NCBI GenBank assembly: GCA_963780715.1
Contig: CAWADK010000010.1
Location: 1 to 64,000 of the forward strand
DNA length: 64,000 nt
DNA from: JALORV01 sp963780715
GTDB lineage: Bacteria > Pseudomonadota > Gammaproteobacteria > Burkholderiales > Burkholderiaceae_F
Direction: 5' to 3'
Shown: one piece after another, positions 38,310 to 47,395 of the stretch
How positions within the stretch are numbered: the stretch's first letter is position 1
Layout of the letters: each line of letters begins with the position of its first letter
Made by a program: the position numbers and the translations under genes
The notes under the pieces: generated by a model
Told to the model about the DNA's origin: nothing
What the model saw: only the letters and a program-made list of their open reading frames with translations
Databases searched by the model: none

Positions 38310-38714
38310 ATGAACGAACCATCCACGACTTCGGAAACGACCTCACCCGCACTCACCGTCTTGTATGACGGCGCCTGCCCGTTGTGCCGGCGGGAGATCG
38401 CCCTCTACCGTGGCGCGTGTGGGGACGTACCGCTGAGCTTTGCCGACGTCAGCAATGAAGCCGTCGTGCTGCCGCCCAGCCTGCCGCGCGATGCAGCCCT
38501 GGCGCGCTTTCATGTGCAACGGGCCGACGGCCAGATCGTGAGCGGTGCGCAGGCGTTCCTGGCGCTGTGGTCGGTGCTGCCGCGCTGGCGATGGTTGGCG
38601 CGAATAGGCCGCATTCCTGGCGTCGCGTGGCTTCTCGAGCGCGCGTACCGCAGCTTCCTGGTCGTTCGGCCGGGGCTGCAGCGCTGGGCCACACGACAGG
38701 AACGAGGCCCTTGA
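38310..38714 (+). CDS. DCC-family thiol-disulfide oxidoreductase (DUF393)
   Basis: A 134-residue protein of the DCC family, named for the D-x-x-C-x-x-C motif. Here that motif is DGACPLC with Cys23 and Cys26, followed by RREIALYRG. The family is predicted to have a thioredoxin-like fold and redox activity. The C-terminal half has the usual GAQAFLALWSVLPRWRWLAR segment. ATG 38310 is used; a GTG at 38289 is possible and neither has a clear ribosome binding site. It sits between FAS1 and SOUL genes on the same strand. Confidence 0.85.
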   Translation: MNEPSTTSETTSPALTVLYDGACPLCRREIALYRGACGDVPLSFADVSNEAVVLPPSLPRDAALARFHVQRADGQIVSGAQAFLALWSVLPRWRWLARIGRIPGVAWLLERAYRSFLVVRPGLQRWATRQERGP

Positions 38715-38953
38715 ATCGACTCGCACCTCCGCAGAACGAGAAGTCGAACCCTGATGAGAACTGCCTTGTTCGTCAGCGCCTACGGTGGGACCTGGAGCTC
38801 CGCGATGGGTCCCGCAATCTTGACCGCATTAGTGTCGACTTGTCACTACGCTCCGGCGGCGGACAGCCTGGAGGTGCTTCACCACGGGTCGGGGAAAGAG
38901 GACAGCAAGCTTTTCTTGCATCGACAAGGCGCTCGACACATAGGGTGGATTCC

Positions 38954-39568
38954 ATGAAGCTTGTTGCTACAGTCCTCGCAGGCATCGCTCTGAGCCTATC
39001 GTGTTCAATGGCCAGCGCAGTTGAAGAACCAAAGTACACCGTGGTACGCCAGTACAACGGTTTCGAGATCCGCGAGTACGCACCGTACCTCGTTGCTGAA
39101 GTCGTCGTGCCCGGCCCGTCCGAGGAGGCGGGCAACCAAGGCTTCCGAATTCTGGCAGGCTATATCTTTGGAAAGAACAAAGGCAAGCGCAGGATTGCGA
39201 TGACTGCGCCGGTCGCGCAGACGCCCGCCCCCACCAAGATAGAGATGACCGCGCCGGTCAGCCAGGCCGCAACCGACGGCGGGTACGTCGTGCAATTCTC
39301 GATGCCCAGCGAGTACACACTCGAGACGTTGCCCGAACCCCTGGACCCTCAAGTCAGACTCAAGGAAGTTCCGGGTGGCCGCTTTGCCGTCATCCGCTAC
39401 TCGGGCACGTGGTCGGAGCGTAACTACACGGAACACCTGGAGAAGCTGGAGCGAGGTGTCGAAGCCGCCGGGTTGCGTACGACGGGTACTCCGATCTACT
39501 CCCGCTACAACGCCCCGTTTGTGCCCTGGTTCATGCGACGCAACGAGATTTGGCTGAAGCTGGTTTGA
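38954..39568 (+). CDS. Exported SOUL/haem-binding protein
   Basis: A 204-residue SOUL/HBP-family protein with an N-terminal signal peptide (about residues 1-22). Conserved pieces are YTVVRQYNGFEIREYAPYLVAEV, the repeated MTAPV motif (about 80-102), and YSGTWSERNYTEHLEKLE. C-terminal YNAPFVPWFMRRNEIW is typical. Family members bind haem or tetrapyrroles; here location is probably periplasmic. ATG 38954 has GGGTGGA upstream. The 239 bases before it (38715-38953) show no supported feature. Confidence 0.9.
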   Translation: MKLVATVLAGIALSLSCSMASAVEEPKYTVVRQYNGFEIREYAPYLVAEVVVPGPSEEAGNQGFRILAGYIFGKNKGKRRIAMTAPVAQTPAPTKIEMTAPVSQAATDGGYVVQFSMPSEYTLETLPEPLDPQVRLKEVPGGRFAVIRYSGTWSERNYTEHLEKLERGVEAAGLRTTGTPIYSRYNAPFVPWFMRRNEIWLKLV

Positions 39569-39683
39569 TCGAACTTCGGCACGATTCGGACGAACAGGAC
39601 CCGGCCATCAGTCTTGCATCGGCACGACATCGAGCGACTGCTTGGTTTGGTGCTGGCGGAAGCGCACAACCCGCCGAACAGCC

Positions 39684-40853
39684 TTAGATGGCGGCTGGGC
39701 GGTCGGGCTGCGAGTGCACGATCCAGAACGGACGCGGGCGATGCTCGCAGTAGCTGCGCATCTTGATGTCGGCAAAACGCGCGACACGCGGACGGACCGC
39801 TAGGTTCGTCGTCACGAGCTGCGGCGAGTTGTCTTCGCTTTCGACGATATAGCCGTGCCCGTAGGGCTTGAGCACGACATTGCCGCTGATGCGCACGTGA
39901 CGCGATCCAACGGTGACGATGCCGCGCTGGTAGGAATCGCGCACAAGGCATCCGCTGACGGAACTCTCGGGCGCGTCGCCGTTGTTGTGCCAGTGCAGCG
40001 GATAGCGACCGGGCCGGTTGAACTGGCCCATGCGGCGAAACTCGACGCCGCTGAAGCGGCCGATGGCGCGCCGCCCCACTTGTCCCGCCTCGAGTGAACT
40101 TGCGATCAGGCAGTAGCCGCCCTGGCTCGCGCGCTCGGATTCCTCGCAACCCTGCACGACGATGTTGCGCTCGAGCAGGACCGCCTTGGCGATCGAGCCT
40201 GGCAGCGCGTGCTGCATCGGCGCGTGCTGCCCATGATGACGGTGCGACACGGCGCGATCGAGCGACAGCGTCATGCAGTCGCCCCCGACCTCCGCGATGC
40301 AGCGTTCTTCAACCAGCGCGTGATCCTGGCCGGATGCGACGGCGATGCGCTCGCCGGCCCGCCAGTCGACAGGCTGCGCGAGTCGCAACAGATTGTGGCC
40401 GGGCGCAATGGAAGCACCCAGCGGCACCCAGGATGCACGCTGCGCGCCGTGCAGATCGATCGTGCCGCCGTCGAGCGCTGCAAGAAACTTGCTGCCAAGC
40501 CGAGGATGCGGCGCGCTTGTCTCGCGCGCGCAGAGCGTGATCGTCAGTCGCTGCCGAAACGCCTGGTCGAGTGTGCCGGCAGCGAGGCGACCGGCGCCGC
40601 GCACGAGTATCCAGCCCGCCCGCACCCGCGTGTCGCGGGCGGCAACGAGAAGCGTGCCTTCGATCTCCAGGCTGGCAACGTCGATGTCCTGGTCAAGTAC
40701 GACGATCCGGCCGGCCTCGATGCGGACGGCTTCGCCCTCGGCAGGCAGCTCGCCATCCCAGGTCGCGGCGTCTGACCACAGCAGCGCACCCTCGGGAAAC
40801 ACCTCGATCGGTGCGGGGGGCGCGCCAGCGGCCGGAAACTCGAGAAAGCCCAT
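39684..40853 (-). CDS. G8-domain / right-handed beta-helix protein
   Basis: A 389-residue protein. Residues 20-140 look like a G8 domain, named for eight conserved glycines: LWSDAATWDGELPAEGEAVRI, VVLDQDIDVASLEIEG, GWILVRGAGRLAAG. The rest looks like a parallel beta-helix with HWHNNGDAPESSVSGCLVRDS and HVRISGNVVLKPYGHGYIVESED. G8 and beta-helix together occur in animal CEMIP/TMEM2-like hyaluronidases and some bacterial secreted proteins; carbohydrate binding or cleavage is inferred. No signal peptide is visible from ATG 40853, and an in-frame stop lies at 40920-40922. The C-terminus ends soon after PFWIVHSQPD, where relatives usually continue, so it may be truncated. Confidence 0.65.
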   Translation of the reverse strand: MGFLEFPAAGAPPAPIEVFPEGALLWSDAATWDGELPAEGEAVRIEAGRIVVLDQDIDVASLEIEGTLLVAARDTRVRAGWILVRGAGRLAAGTLDQAFRQRLTITLCARETSAPHPRLGSKFLAALDGGTIDLHGAQRASWVPLGASIAPGHNLLRLAQPVDWRAGERIAVASGQDHALVEERCIAEVGGDCMTLSLDRAVSHRHHGQHAPMQHALPGSIAKAVLLERNIVVQGCEESERASQGGYCLIASSLEAGQVGRRAIGRFSGVEFRRMGQFNRPGRYPLHWHNNGDAPESSVSGCLVRDSYQRGIVTVGSRHVRISGNVVLKPYGHGYIVESEDNSPQLVTTNLAVRPRVARFADIKMRSYCEHRPRPFWIVHSQPDRPAAI

Positions 40854-41027
40854 CGGTGGAGGTGCGTGCGCCCTGTGTCCTTGAAGCCCGGTGGTGATTC
40901 GCCGAGCAGAACACGCAGGTTACGGCCGCCTCGTTCGGCGTCAATCGCGCTCCTCGCATCCGGAAGGATGACGACCCTGCGCAGGCCGCCAACCGACGCC
41001 AATTTGCCGCTTCGCCGCGCCGCCGCC

Positions 41028-42809
41028 TCAGCGGCGCGGAGGTGGCAGATCGGTACAGACGCCTTCGGCCGCTTCTGCCGCCATGCCGACCGACTCCCCG
41101 AGCGTCGGGTGCGGATGGATCGTGCGCCCAATGTCGACGGCGTCCGCCCCCATCTCGATCGCGAGTGCGACCTCGCTGATGAGGTCGCCCGCATGCGTGC
41201 CGACGATGCCGCCGCCGACAACGCGATGTGTCTCGGCATCGAACAGCAGTTTGGTGAAGCCCTCGTCGCGACCATTGGCAATGGCGCGGCCCGACGCGGA
41301 CCACGGGAAGTGGCCCTTCGTGATCTTGCGGCCCAGCTTCTTCGCCTCGTCTTCGGTCAGCCCGACCCAGGCCACCTCGGGATCGGTATAGGCCACGGAG
41401 GGAATCACGCTCGCGTCGAAGTGCGCCTTGTGTCCCGCGGCAGCCTCCGCCGCCACGTGGGCCTCGTGCACCGCCTTGTGCGCCAGCATCGGTTGCCCGA
41501 CGATGTCGCCGATCGCGTAAATGTGCGCTACGTTCGTCCGCATCTGGCCATCCACCGGGATGAAACCGCGCTCGTTGACCGCCACGCCGGCCTTGTCCGC
41601 GCCGATCTTGCGGCCGTTCGGCGACCGTCCGACCGATTGCAGGATCAGGTCATAGCGCTGCGGTTCTGAGGGCGCCGCCTCGCCTTCGAAGCGGACCCAG
41701 AGTCCGTCAGGCTTGGCGTCGACGCCCACGGTCTTGGTCTTCAGCATGACCTTGTCGAAGCGAGCCTGGTTGCGCTTCTGCCAGACCTTCACGAGGTCGC
41801 GGTCGGCGCCCAGCATCAGGCCGTCCAGCATCTCGACGACGTCGACCCGCGCGCCCAGCGTCGAGTACACCGTCGCCATTTCAAGTCCGATGATGCCGCC
41901 GCCCACCACGAGCATCTTCTTAGGCACGTCGCGCAATTCGAGCGCGCCGGTGGAGTCGACAACGCGCGGATCGTCCGGCATGAACGGCAGCCGCACGGCG
42001 GCCGATCCGGCCGCAATGATGGCCTTGCCGAAGCGGATCACCTGCTTGTCGCCGGTCTTGTCCTGCGCATCGCCGGTCGTGAGTTCCACTTCGAGATGGT
42101 TGGGGCCGGCAAAGCTGCCGTAGCCACGCACGACGGTCACCTTGCGCATCTTCGCCATTGCAGCCAGGCCGCCGGTCAGCTTGCCGACGACCTTGCTCTT
42201 GTGCGCACGCAGCTTGTCCAGGCTCAGCTTCGGCGCGCCGAACTCGACGCCGAGATCAGCGAAGTGCGCGGCTTCGTCCATGACCGCCGCCACGTGCAGC
42301 AGTGCCTTCGAAGGGATGCAGCCGACATTCAGGCACACGCCGCCGAGCGAGGCATAGCGTTCGACCAGCACGACCTTCTGGCCCAGGTCTGCCGCGCGGA
42401 ACGCGGCTGAGTAGCCACCGGGACCGGCACCGAGCACGAGCACGTCGCACTCGAGGTCGGCGCCTCCCGCATAGACTGCCGCGGCCGGAGCGGAGGCTGG
42501 CGTTGTCTTCGCCGCCGGCGCGGGTGCCGCGCTCGGAGTCGGCGCCGCAACGGCAGCAGGCGCGCCCGCGCCTGCTTCCAGTCGCAGGATCGGCGTCCCC
42601 TGCGAGACCTTGTCGCCGAGCTTGACGCGCAGTTCCTTCACGACGCCGGCCGACGATGACGGAATTTCCATCGAGGCCTTGTCGCTTTCCACCGTGATCA
42701 GCGACTGTTCCTGGGTCACGGTATCGCCCGGCTTGACCAGGACCTCGATGACCTCGACGTCCTTGAAGTCGCCGATATCGGGAACCATCACTTCGATGAC
42801 TTCGCTCAT
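41028..42809 (-). CDS. lpdA: Dihydrolipoyl dehydrogenase with N-terminal lipoyl domain (E3)
   Basis: Reoxidises the dihydrolipoyl group of the pyruvate dehydrogenase complex, passing electrons to NAD. The 593-residue protein starts with a lipoyl domain (lipoyl Lys44 in ESDKASMEIP), then an Ala/Pro linker to about residue 115. The FAD/NAD oxidoreductase part follows: LGAGPGGYSAAFRAADLG, the redox disulfide GGVCLNVGCIPSK, and the His-Glu pair in HPHPTLGES near the C-terminus. A lipoyl-fused E3 is typical of betaproteobacteria. ATG 42809 overlaps the aceF stop by 4 bases. Confidence 0.96.
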   Translation of the reverse strand: MSEVIEVMVPDIGDFKDVEVIEVLVKPGDTVTQEQSLITVESDKASMEIPSSSAGVVKELRVKLGDKVSQGTPILRLEAGAGAPAAVAAPTPSAAPAPAAKTTPASAPAAAVYAGGADLECDVLVLGAGPGGYSAAFRAADLGQKVVLVERYASLGGVCLNVGCIPSKALLHVAAVMDEAAHFADLGVEFGAPKLSLDKLRAHKSKVVGKLTGGLAAMAKMRKVTVVRGYGSFAGPNHLEVELTTGDAQDKTGDKQVIRFGKAIIAAGSAAVRLPFMPDDPRVVDSTGALELRDVPKKMLVVGGGIIGLEMATVYSTLGARVDVVEMLDGLMLGADRDLVKVWQKRNQARFDKVMLKTKTVGVDAKPDGLWVRFEGEAAPSEPQRYDLILQSVGRSPNGRKIGADKAGVAVNERGFIPVDGQMRTNVAHIYAIGDIVGQPMLAHKAVHEAHVAAEAAAGHKAHFDASVIPSVAYTDPEVAWVGLTEDEAKKLGRKITKGHFPWSASGRAIANGRDEGFTKLLFDAETHRVVGGGIVGTHAGDLISEVALAIEMGADAVDIGRTIHPHPTLGESVGMAAEAAEGVCTDLPPPRR

Positions 42810-44473
42810 AGCATCACCCGGCGGAAGTCGGCCAGGATCTGGGCCAGGTAGACATTGAAGCGCGCGGCACCGGCGCCGTCGACTACCCGGTGGTCCCACG
42901 ACAGTGACAACGGCAAGATGAGGCGAGGCGCGAACTGCTTGCCGTCCCAGACCGGTTTCATCGTCGACCGGCAGACGCCGAGGATTGCAACCTCCGGCGC
43001 GTTGATAATCGGCGTGAACGACGTCCCGCCAATGCCACCGAGCGAAGAGATCGAGAACGTGCCGCCCTGCATGTCAGACGGCCCGAGCTTGCCATCGCGC
43101 GCCTTGGCTGCGAGTGCCGACGTTTCCTGGGCGATCTCGAAGATGCCCTTCTTGTCGGCCTCCTTGATCACCGGCACCACCAGACCCTGCGGCGTGTCCG
43201 CCGCAAAGCCGATGTGCCAGTAGTTCTTGCGGATGATCGCGCCGCCTTCGGGATCGATCGAGCTGTTGAAGTCCGGGAACTTCTTCAGCGCCGCCACGCA
43301 GGCCTTGATCAGGAACGCCAGCATCGTCAGCTTGGGCGTGTCCTTGCTCTTCGCGTTCTCGTTGTTCAGCTGGACGCGAAACGCCTCGAGGTCCGTGATG
43401 TCAGCGTCCTCTTGATTGGTGACATGAGGGATCGTCACCCAGTTGCGCGACAGTGCCGGCCCGGAAATGCGCCGGATGCGGGACATCTCGACGCGTTCGA
43501 TCGGGCCGAACTTTGCGAAGTCCACCACCGGCCAGGCCGGCAGGTTGAGTCCGATGCCTGAACCGGCCGGCGCCGCGGCTGCAACAGCGGGGCGAGCGCC
43601 ACCCGCCATGACGCCCTTGACATGCTCGCGCACGTCATCGGTGGTGATCCGCCCCTTGGGGCCACTGCCCCGAACGTGCGTGAGGTCGACACCGAGCTCG
43701 CGTGCGAACTTGCGCACCGACGGCGAAGCATGGGGCTTGGCGCCGGGCGTCGGACCCAGGTCGATTGGCTGTGGCCGCGCGCCCATCTCGGTCGCAAAGG
43801 CTGTCGTTTTCGGCAGCTCAGGTGTCGCCGACGACGGCGCGGCCGGTGCGGTGACGGGCGATGCCGCCGACGGGGCCGCGGCTCCGGAGGCGCCGCTCAG
43901 AAGGACCACCGGAGTTCCCTGCGAAACCTTGTCGCCGATCTTGACCCGCAACGCCTGCACCACGCCAGCGGCCGACGACGGAATCTCCATCGAGGCCTTG
44001 TCGCTCTCGACGGTGATCAGCGACTGCTCCTTCGTCACGGTGTCGCCGACCTTGACGAGCAACTCGATGACTTCGACATCCTTGAAGTCACCGATGTCAG
44101 GTACTACGACCTCGACCGGACCAGCCGGCGCAGTGGCCATCGGCGCCGGTGCCGGCGCAGCGGCCGCCGCCTTCGCCGGAGCGGCGGCCTTGGGTGCGGT
44201 GGCCGCCGGAGCAGGCGGCGGTGCGGCGCCTGCCGCGGAATCGAGCAACAGCACGATGCTGCCCTGCGCGACCTTGTCGCCGAGCTTGACGCGCAATTCC
44301 TTCACGACGCCGGCCGCAGACGACGGAATCTCCATCGAGGCCTTGTCGCTTTCCACCGTGATCAGCGACTGCTCCTTTGTCACGGCATCGCCTGGCTTGA
44401 CCAGGACTTCGATGACCTCGACGTCCTTGAAATCGCCGATGTCCGGTACCTGAACTTCCACGAGCTGACCCAT
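42806..44473 (-). CDS. aceF: Pyruvate dehydrogenase E2, dihydrolipoyl acetyltransferase
   Basis: Core of the pyruvate dehydrogenase complex, moving acetyl groups from lipoamide to CoA. The 555 residues include two lipoyl domains (Lys44 and Lys159, both in ESDKASMEIPSS), Ala/Pro-rich linkers, a peripheral subunit-binding domain with SVRKFARELGVDL and GSGPKGRITTDDV near 257-290, and a catalytic domain ending with the active-site DHRVVDGAGAARF. The start is ATG 44473. The gene lies between aceE and lpdA on the minus strand. Confidence 0.97.
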   Translation of the reverse strand: MGQLVEVQVPDIGDFKDVEVIEVLVKPGDAVTKEQSLITVESDKASMEIPSSAAGVVKELRVKLGDKVAQGSIVLLLDSAAGAAPPPAPAATAPKAAAPAKAAAAAPAPAPMATAPAGPVEVVVPDIGDFKDVEVIELLVKVGDTVTKEQSLITVESDKASMEIPSSAAGVVQALRVKIGDKVSQGTPVVLLSGASGAAAPSAASPVTAPAAPSSATPELPKTTAFATEMGARPQPIDLGPTPGAKPHASPSVRKFARELGVDLTHVRGSGPKGRITTDDVREHVKGVMAGGARPAVAAAAPAGSGIGLNLPAWPVVDFAKFGPIERVEMSRIRRISGPALSRNWVTIPHVTNQEDADITDLEAFRVQLNNENAKSKDTPKLTMLAFLIKACVAALKKFPDFNSSIDPEGGAIIRKNYWHIGFAADTPQGLVVPVIKEADKKGIFEIAQETSALAAKARDGKLGPSDMQGGTFSISSLGGIGGTSFTPIINAPEVAILGVCRSTMKPVWDGKQFAPRLILPLSLSWDHRVVDGAGAARFNVYLAQILADFRRVML

Positions 44474-44498
44474 GTCGTCGGCCCTTTCTTTGCGGTTG

Positions 44499-44522
44499 TC
44501 CCGCGCTTCAGCAAGCGCGGGA
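44499..44522 (-). other. Perfect hairpin in the aceE-aceF intergenic gap
   Basis: TCCCGCGCTT-CAGC-AAGCGCGGGA is a 10-bp perfect stem in the 104-bp gap between aceE and aceF, with no U-tract on either side. It probably stabilises or processes the operon message, or partly attenuates it to set E1 to E2/E3 ratio (inference). Confidence 0.5.
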
Positions 44523-44577
44523 TCGTGGCAGAGGGTGTGCGAGGCGCACGTTGCTGCAGCGTTCGGTGCAGCCCCGG

Positions 44578-47274
44578 CTAGGCCGTCGAAGGATTGCGCT
44601 TGTTTGGATCGATCCCGTATTTCTTGATCGCTTCGGCCACCTTGGCGATCGGAACGACGCCTTCATCGGCCAGCGAACGCAGCGCGGCCAGCACGACAAA
44701 GTGCCGGTCGACCTCGAAGAACTCGCGCAGCTTGGTGCGCGTGTCCGAGCGGCCGAAGCCATCGGTGCCCAGCACCCGGTAGTCACGGCCGCGCGGGATG
44801 TAGGGACGTATCTGGTCGGCGAAGAGCCGCATGTAGTCGGTCGTGGCGACGATCGGCCCGACGGTCTTTTCGAGTTTCTGCGTGACGTATGCCTTGCGCG
44901 CCTTCTCGGCCGGGTGCAGCAGGTTCCAGCGCTCGGCCTCGATGCCGTCGCGCCGGAGTTCCGTGAAGCTGGTGACGCTCCAGACGTCGCCGGACACACC
45001 CCAGTCCTTCTCCAGGATCTCGGCGGCGGCGATCGCCTCGCGCAGGATCGTGCCGCTGCCCAGCAACTGCACGCGCGCAATCGACTTGCCCATGCCGCTG
45101 CCCGCCGGTCCCTCGCGCAGCAGGTACATGCCCTTGAGGATCCCCTCCTCCTGGCCCTTCTTCAGGCCCGGATGCGGGTAGTTCTCGTTCATCACCGTGA
45201 TGTAGTACCAGACGTTTTCCTGGTCCTGCACCATGCGCTTGAGTCCGTGCTGCAGGATTACGGCCACCTCGTGTGCATAGGTCGGGTCGTAGCTGACGCA
45301 GTTGGGAATCGTCGCACTCATCAGGTGCGAGTGGCCGTCCTGGTGCTGCAGGCCTTCGCCGTTCAGCGTCGTCCGTCCCGAAGTTGCGCCGAGCAGAAAG
45401 CCGCGCGCCTGCATGTCGCCGGCGGCCCAGGCGAGGTCACCGACGCGCTGGAAGCCGAACATCGAATAGAAGATGTAAAACGGCACCATGATCCGGTTGT
45501 TCGTCGAATACGACGTCGCCGCCGCGATCCACGAACTCATCGCCCCGGCCTCGTTGATGCCTTCCTCGAGGATCTGGCCCTGCTTGTCCTCGCGGTAGTA
45601 CATGACCTGGTCACGGTCGACCGGCTCGTAGAGCTGCCCCTGCGAGGAGTAGATCCCAAGCTGGCGGAACATGCCCTCCATGCCGAAGGTGCGGGCTTCG
45701 TCGGGAATGATCGGCACGACACGCGGGCCTACGTTCTTGTCGCGCACCAGCTGCGTCAGGCAGCGCACGAACGCCTGCGTGGTCGAGATCTCGCGCCCTT
45801 CGGCCGTCGCCTCGAGCACTGGCGCAAAGCTGTCGAGTGCGGGAGCCGCGATCTTCTCGTCGGCGGTACGCCTGCGCTGGGGCACGAACCCGCCCAGCTC
45901 GCGGCGCCGTTCGAGCAGGTACTTCATCTCGGGCGAGTTGGCGTCGGGCTTGAAGAACGGCACGTCCTCGAGCTTGTCGTCCGGCACCGGTATCGCGAAG
46001 CGGTCGCGGAACTCGCGGATCGCAGCGGTATCGAGTTTCTTCAGCTGGTGCGTCGGGTTCTTGCCTTCGCCGACCTTGCCCATGCCGAATCCCTTGACGG
46101 TCTTGGCGAGGATCACTGTCGGCTGGCCGGTGGTCTTCGCGGCAGCGGCGAACGCGGCGTAGATCTTGTGCGGATCGTGGCCGCCGCGGTTCAGGCGCCA
46201 GATGTCGTCGTCGGTCATGCGCGACACCATCTCCAGCAGCTTGGGATCCTTGCCGAAGAAGTTCTTGCGCACGAAGGCGCCGTCGTTGGCCTTGAAGTTC
46301 TGGTATTCGCCGTCGACGGTGTCTTCCATCACGCGCAGCAGCCGGCCCTCGGCGTCGCGCGCCAGCAGCGGATCCCAGTAGGAGCCCCAGATCACCTTGA
46401 TGACATTCCAGCCGTCGCCGCGGAAGCCGCCTTCGAGCTCCTGGATGATCTTGCCGTTGCCGCGCACCGGGCCATCGAGCCGCTGCAGGTTGCAGTTGAC
46501 GACGAAGATCAGGTTGTCGAGCTTCTCGCGCGCCGCCAGTCCAATGGCGCCGAGCGACTCCGGCTCGTCCATTTCGCCGTCACCGCAGAAGACCCAGACC
46601 TTGCGGCCTTCGGTATTCGCGATGCCGCGTGCATGCAGGTACTTGAGGAAGCGCGCCTGGTAGATCGCCTGGATCGGTCCGAGGCCCATCGACACCGTCG
46701 GGAACTGCCAGAACTCCGGCATCAGCTTCGGATGCGGATACGAGGTCACGCCCTTGCCGTCGACGTCGCGACGGAAGTTGTTGAGTTGCTCCTCGGTGAG
46801 ACGTCCTTCCAGGAAGGCGCGTGCATAGACGCCGGGCGCGCAATGGCCCTGGAAGTAGATCAGGTCACCGCCGAAATCCGCGTTCGGTGCTCGCCAGAAG
46901 TGGTTGAAGCCCACTTCCATCAGCGTGTTCACCGACGCGTAGCTGGCAATGTGGCCGCCGAGATCACCTTCACCGCGATTGGCACGCACCACCATCGCCA
47001 TCGCGTTCCAGCGCATGTATGAGCGGATGCGCTCCTCGAGCACCGGGTCCCCCGGCGAGTGCTCCTCGAGATGCGGCGGGATGGTGTTGATGTAGGCGGT
47101 ATTGGCCGAGTACGGGATGTGCGCGCCCGAGCGGCGCGCCTTGTCGATCAGGGCTTCGAGCAGGAAGTGCGCGCGTTGCGCGCCCTCGCGCTCGAGCACG
47201 GTTTCGAGCGCTTCGATCCATTCCTGGGTCTCGAGCGTATCGGGGTCATTCGCAGCTTGTGGAATCGCGGACAT
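44578..47274 (-). CDS. aceE: Pyruvate dehydrogenase E1 component, homodimeric
   Basis: Thiamine-diphosphate enzyme that decarboxylates pyruvate and acetylates lipoamide. The 898-residue length fits the homodimeric AceE. The ThDP motif GDGEMDEPES is at residues 231-240 and ends with CNLQRLDGPV near 261-270. N-terminal NTIPPHLEEHSPGD and GHIASYASVNTLMEVGFNHF are classical. ATG 47274 has GGAGAC upstream. It is the first gene of the aceE-aceF-lpdA operon and is divergent from a FixL/FixJ-like pair across a 121-bp gap, which suggests shared control. Confidence 0.97.
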   Translation of the reverse strand: MSAIPQAANDPDTLETQEWIEALETVLEREGAQRAHFLLEALIDKARRSGAHIPYSANTAYINTIPPHLEEHSPGDPVLEERIRSYMRWNAMAMVVRANRGEGDLGGHIASYASVNTLMEVGFNHFWRAPNADFGGDLIYFQGHCAPGVYARAFLEGRLTEEQLNNFRRDVDGKGVTSYPHPKLMPEFWQFPTVSMGLGPIQAIYQARFLKYLHARGIANTEGRKVWVFCGDGEMDEPESLGAIGLAAREKLDNLIFVVNCNLQRLDGPVRGNGKIIQELEGGFRGDGWNVIKVIWGSYWDPLLARDAEGRLLRVMEDTVDGEYQNFKANDGAFVRKNFFGKDPKLLEMVSRMTDDDIWRLNRGGHDPHKIYAAFAAAAKTTGQPTVILAKTVKGFGMGKVGEGKNPTHQLKKLDTAAIREFRDRFAIPVPDDKLEDVPFFKPDANSPEMKYLLERRRELGGFVPQRRRTADEKIAAPALDSFAPVLEATAEGREISTTQAFVRCLTQLVRDKNVGPRVVPIIPDEARTFGMEGMFRQLGIYSSQGQLYEPVDRDQVMYYREDKQGQILEEGINEAGAMSSWIAAATSYSTNNRIMVPFYIFYSMFGFQRVGDLAWAAGDMQARGFLLGATSGRTTLNGEGLQHQDGHSHLMSATIPNCVSYDPTYAHEVAVILQHGLKRMVQDQENVWYYITVMNENYPHPGLKKGQEEGILKGMYLLREGPAGSGMGKSIARVQLLGSGTILREAIAAAEILEKDWGVSGDVWSVTSFTELRRDGIEAERWNLLHPAEKARKAYVTQKLEKTVGPIVATTDYMRLFADQIRPYIPRGRDYRVLGTDGFGRSDTRTKLREFFEVDRHFVVLAALRSLADEGVVPIAKVAEAIKKYGIDPNKRNPSTA

Positions 47275-47395
47275 CGTTGTCTCCTGGTCGATGCGACCGT
47301 GGTGCGGAAGCGCCGCGCGACATGGGCGCGACTTTCTGACTTCACAATACCAGCCCTTTTGCGACTTTTCAAATAGTGGATGTCAATTTCGCATA

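Noticed and set aside
38754..38957. A 67-codon frame whose stop overlaps the SOUL ATG as ATGA
   Set aside because: It has no ribosome binding site, no recognisable signal or domain, and its codon use and residue pattern look like chance reading of G+C-rich DNA.
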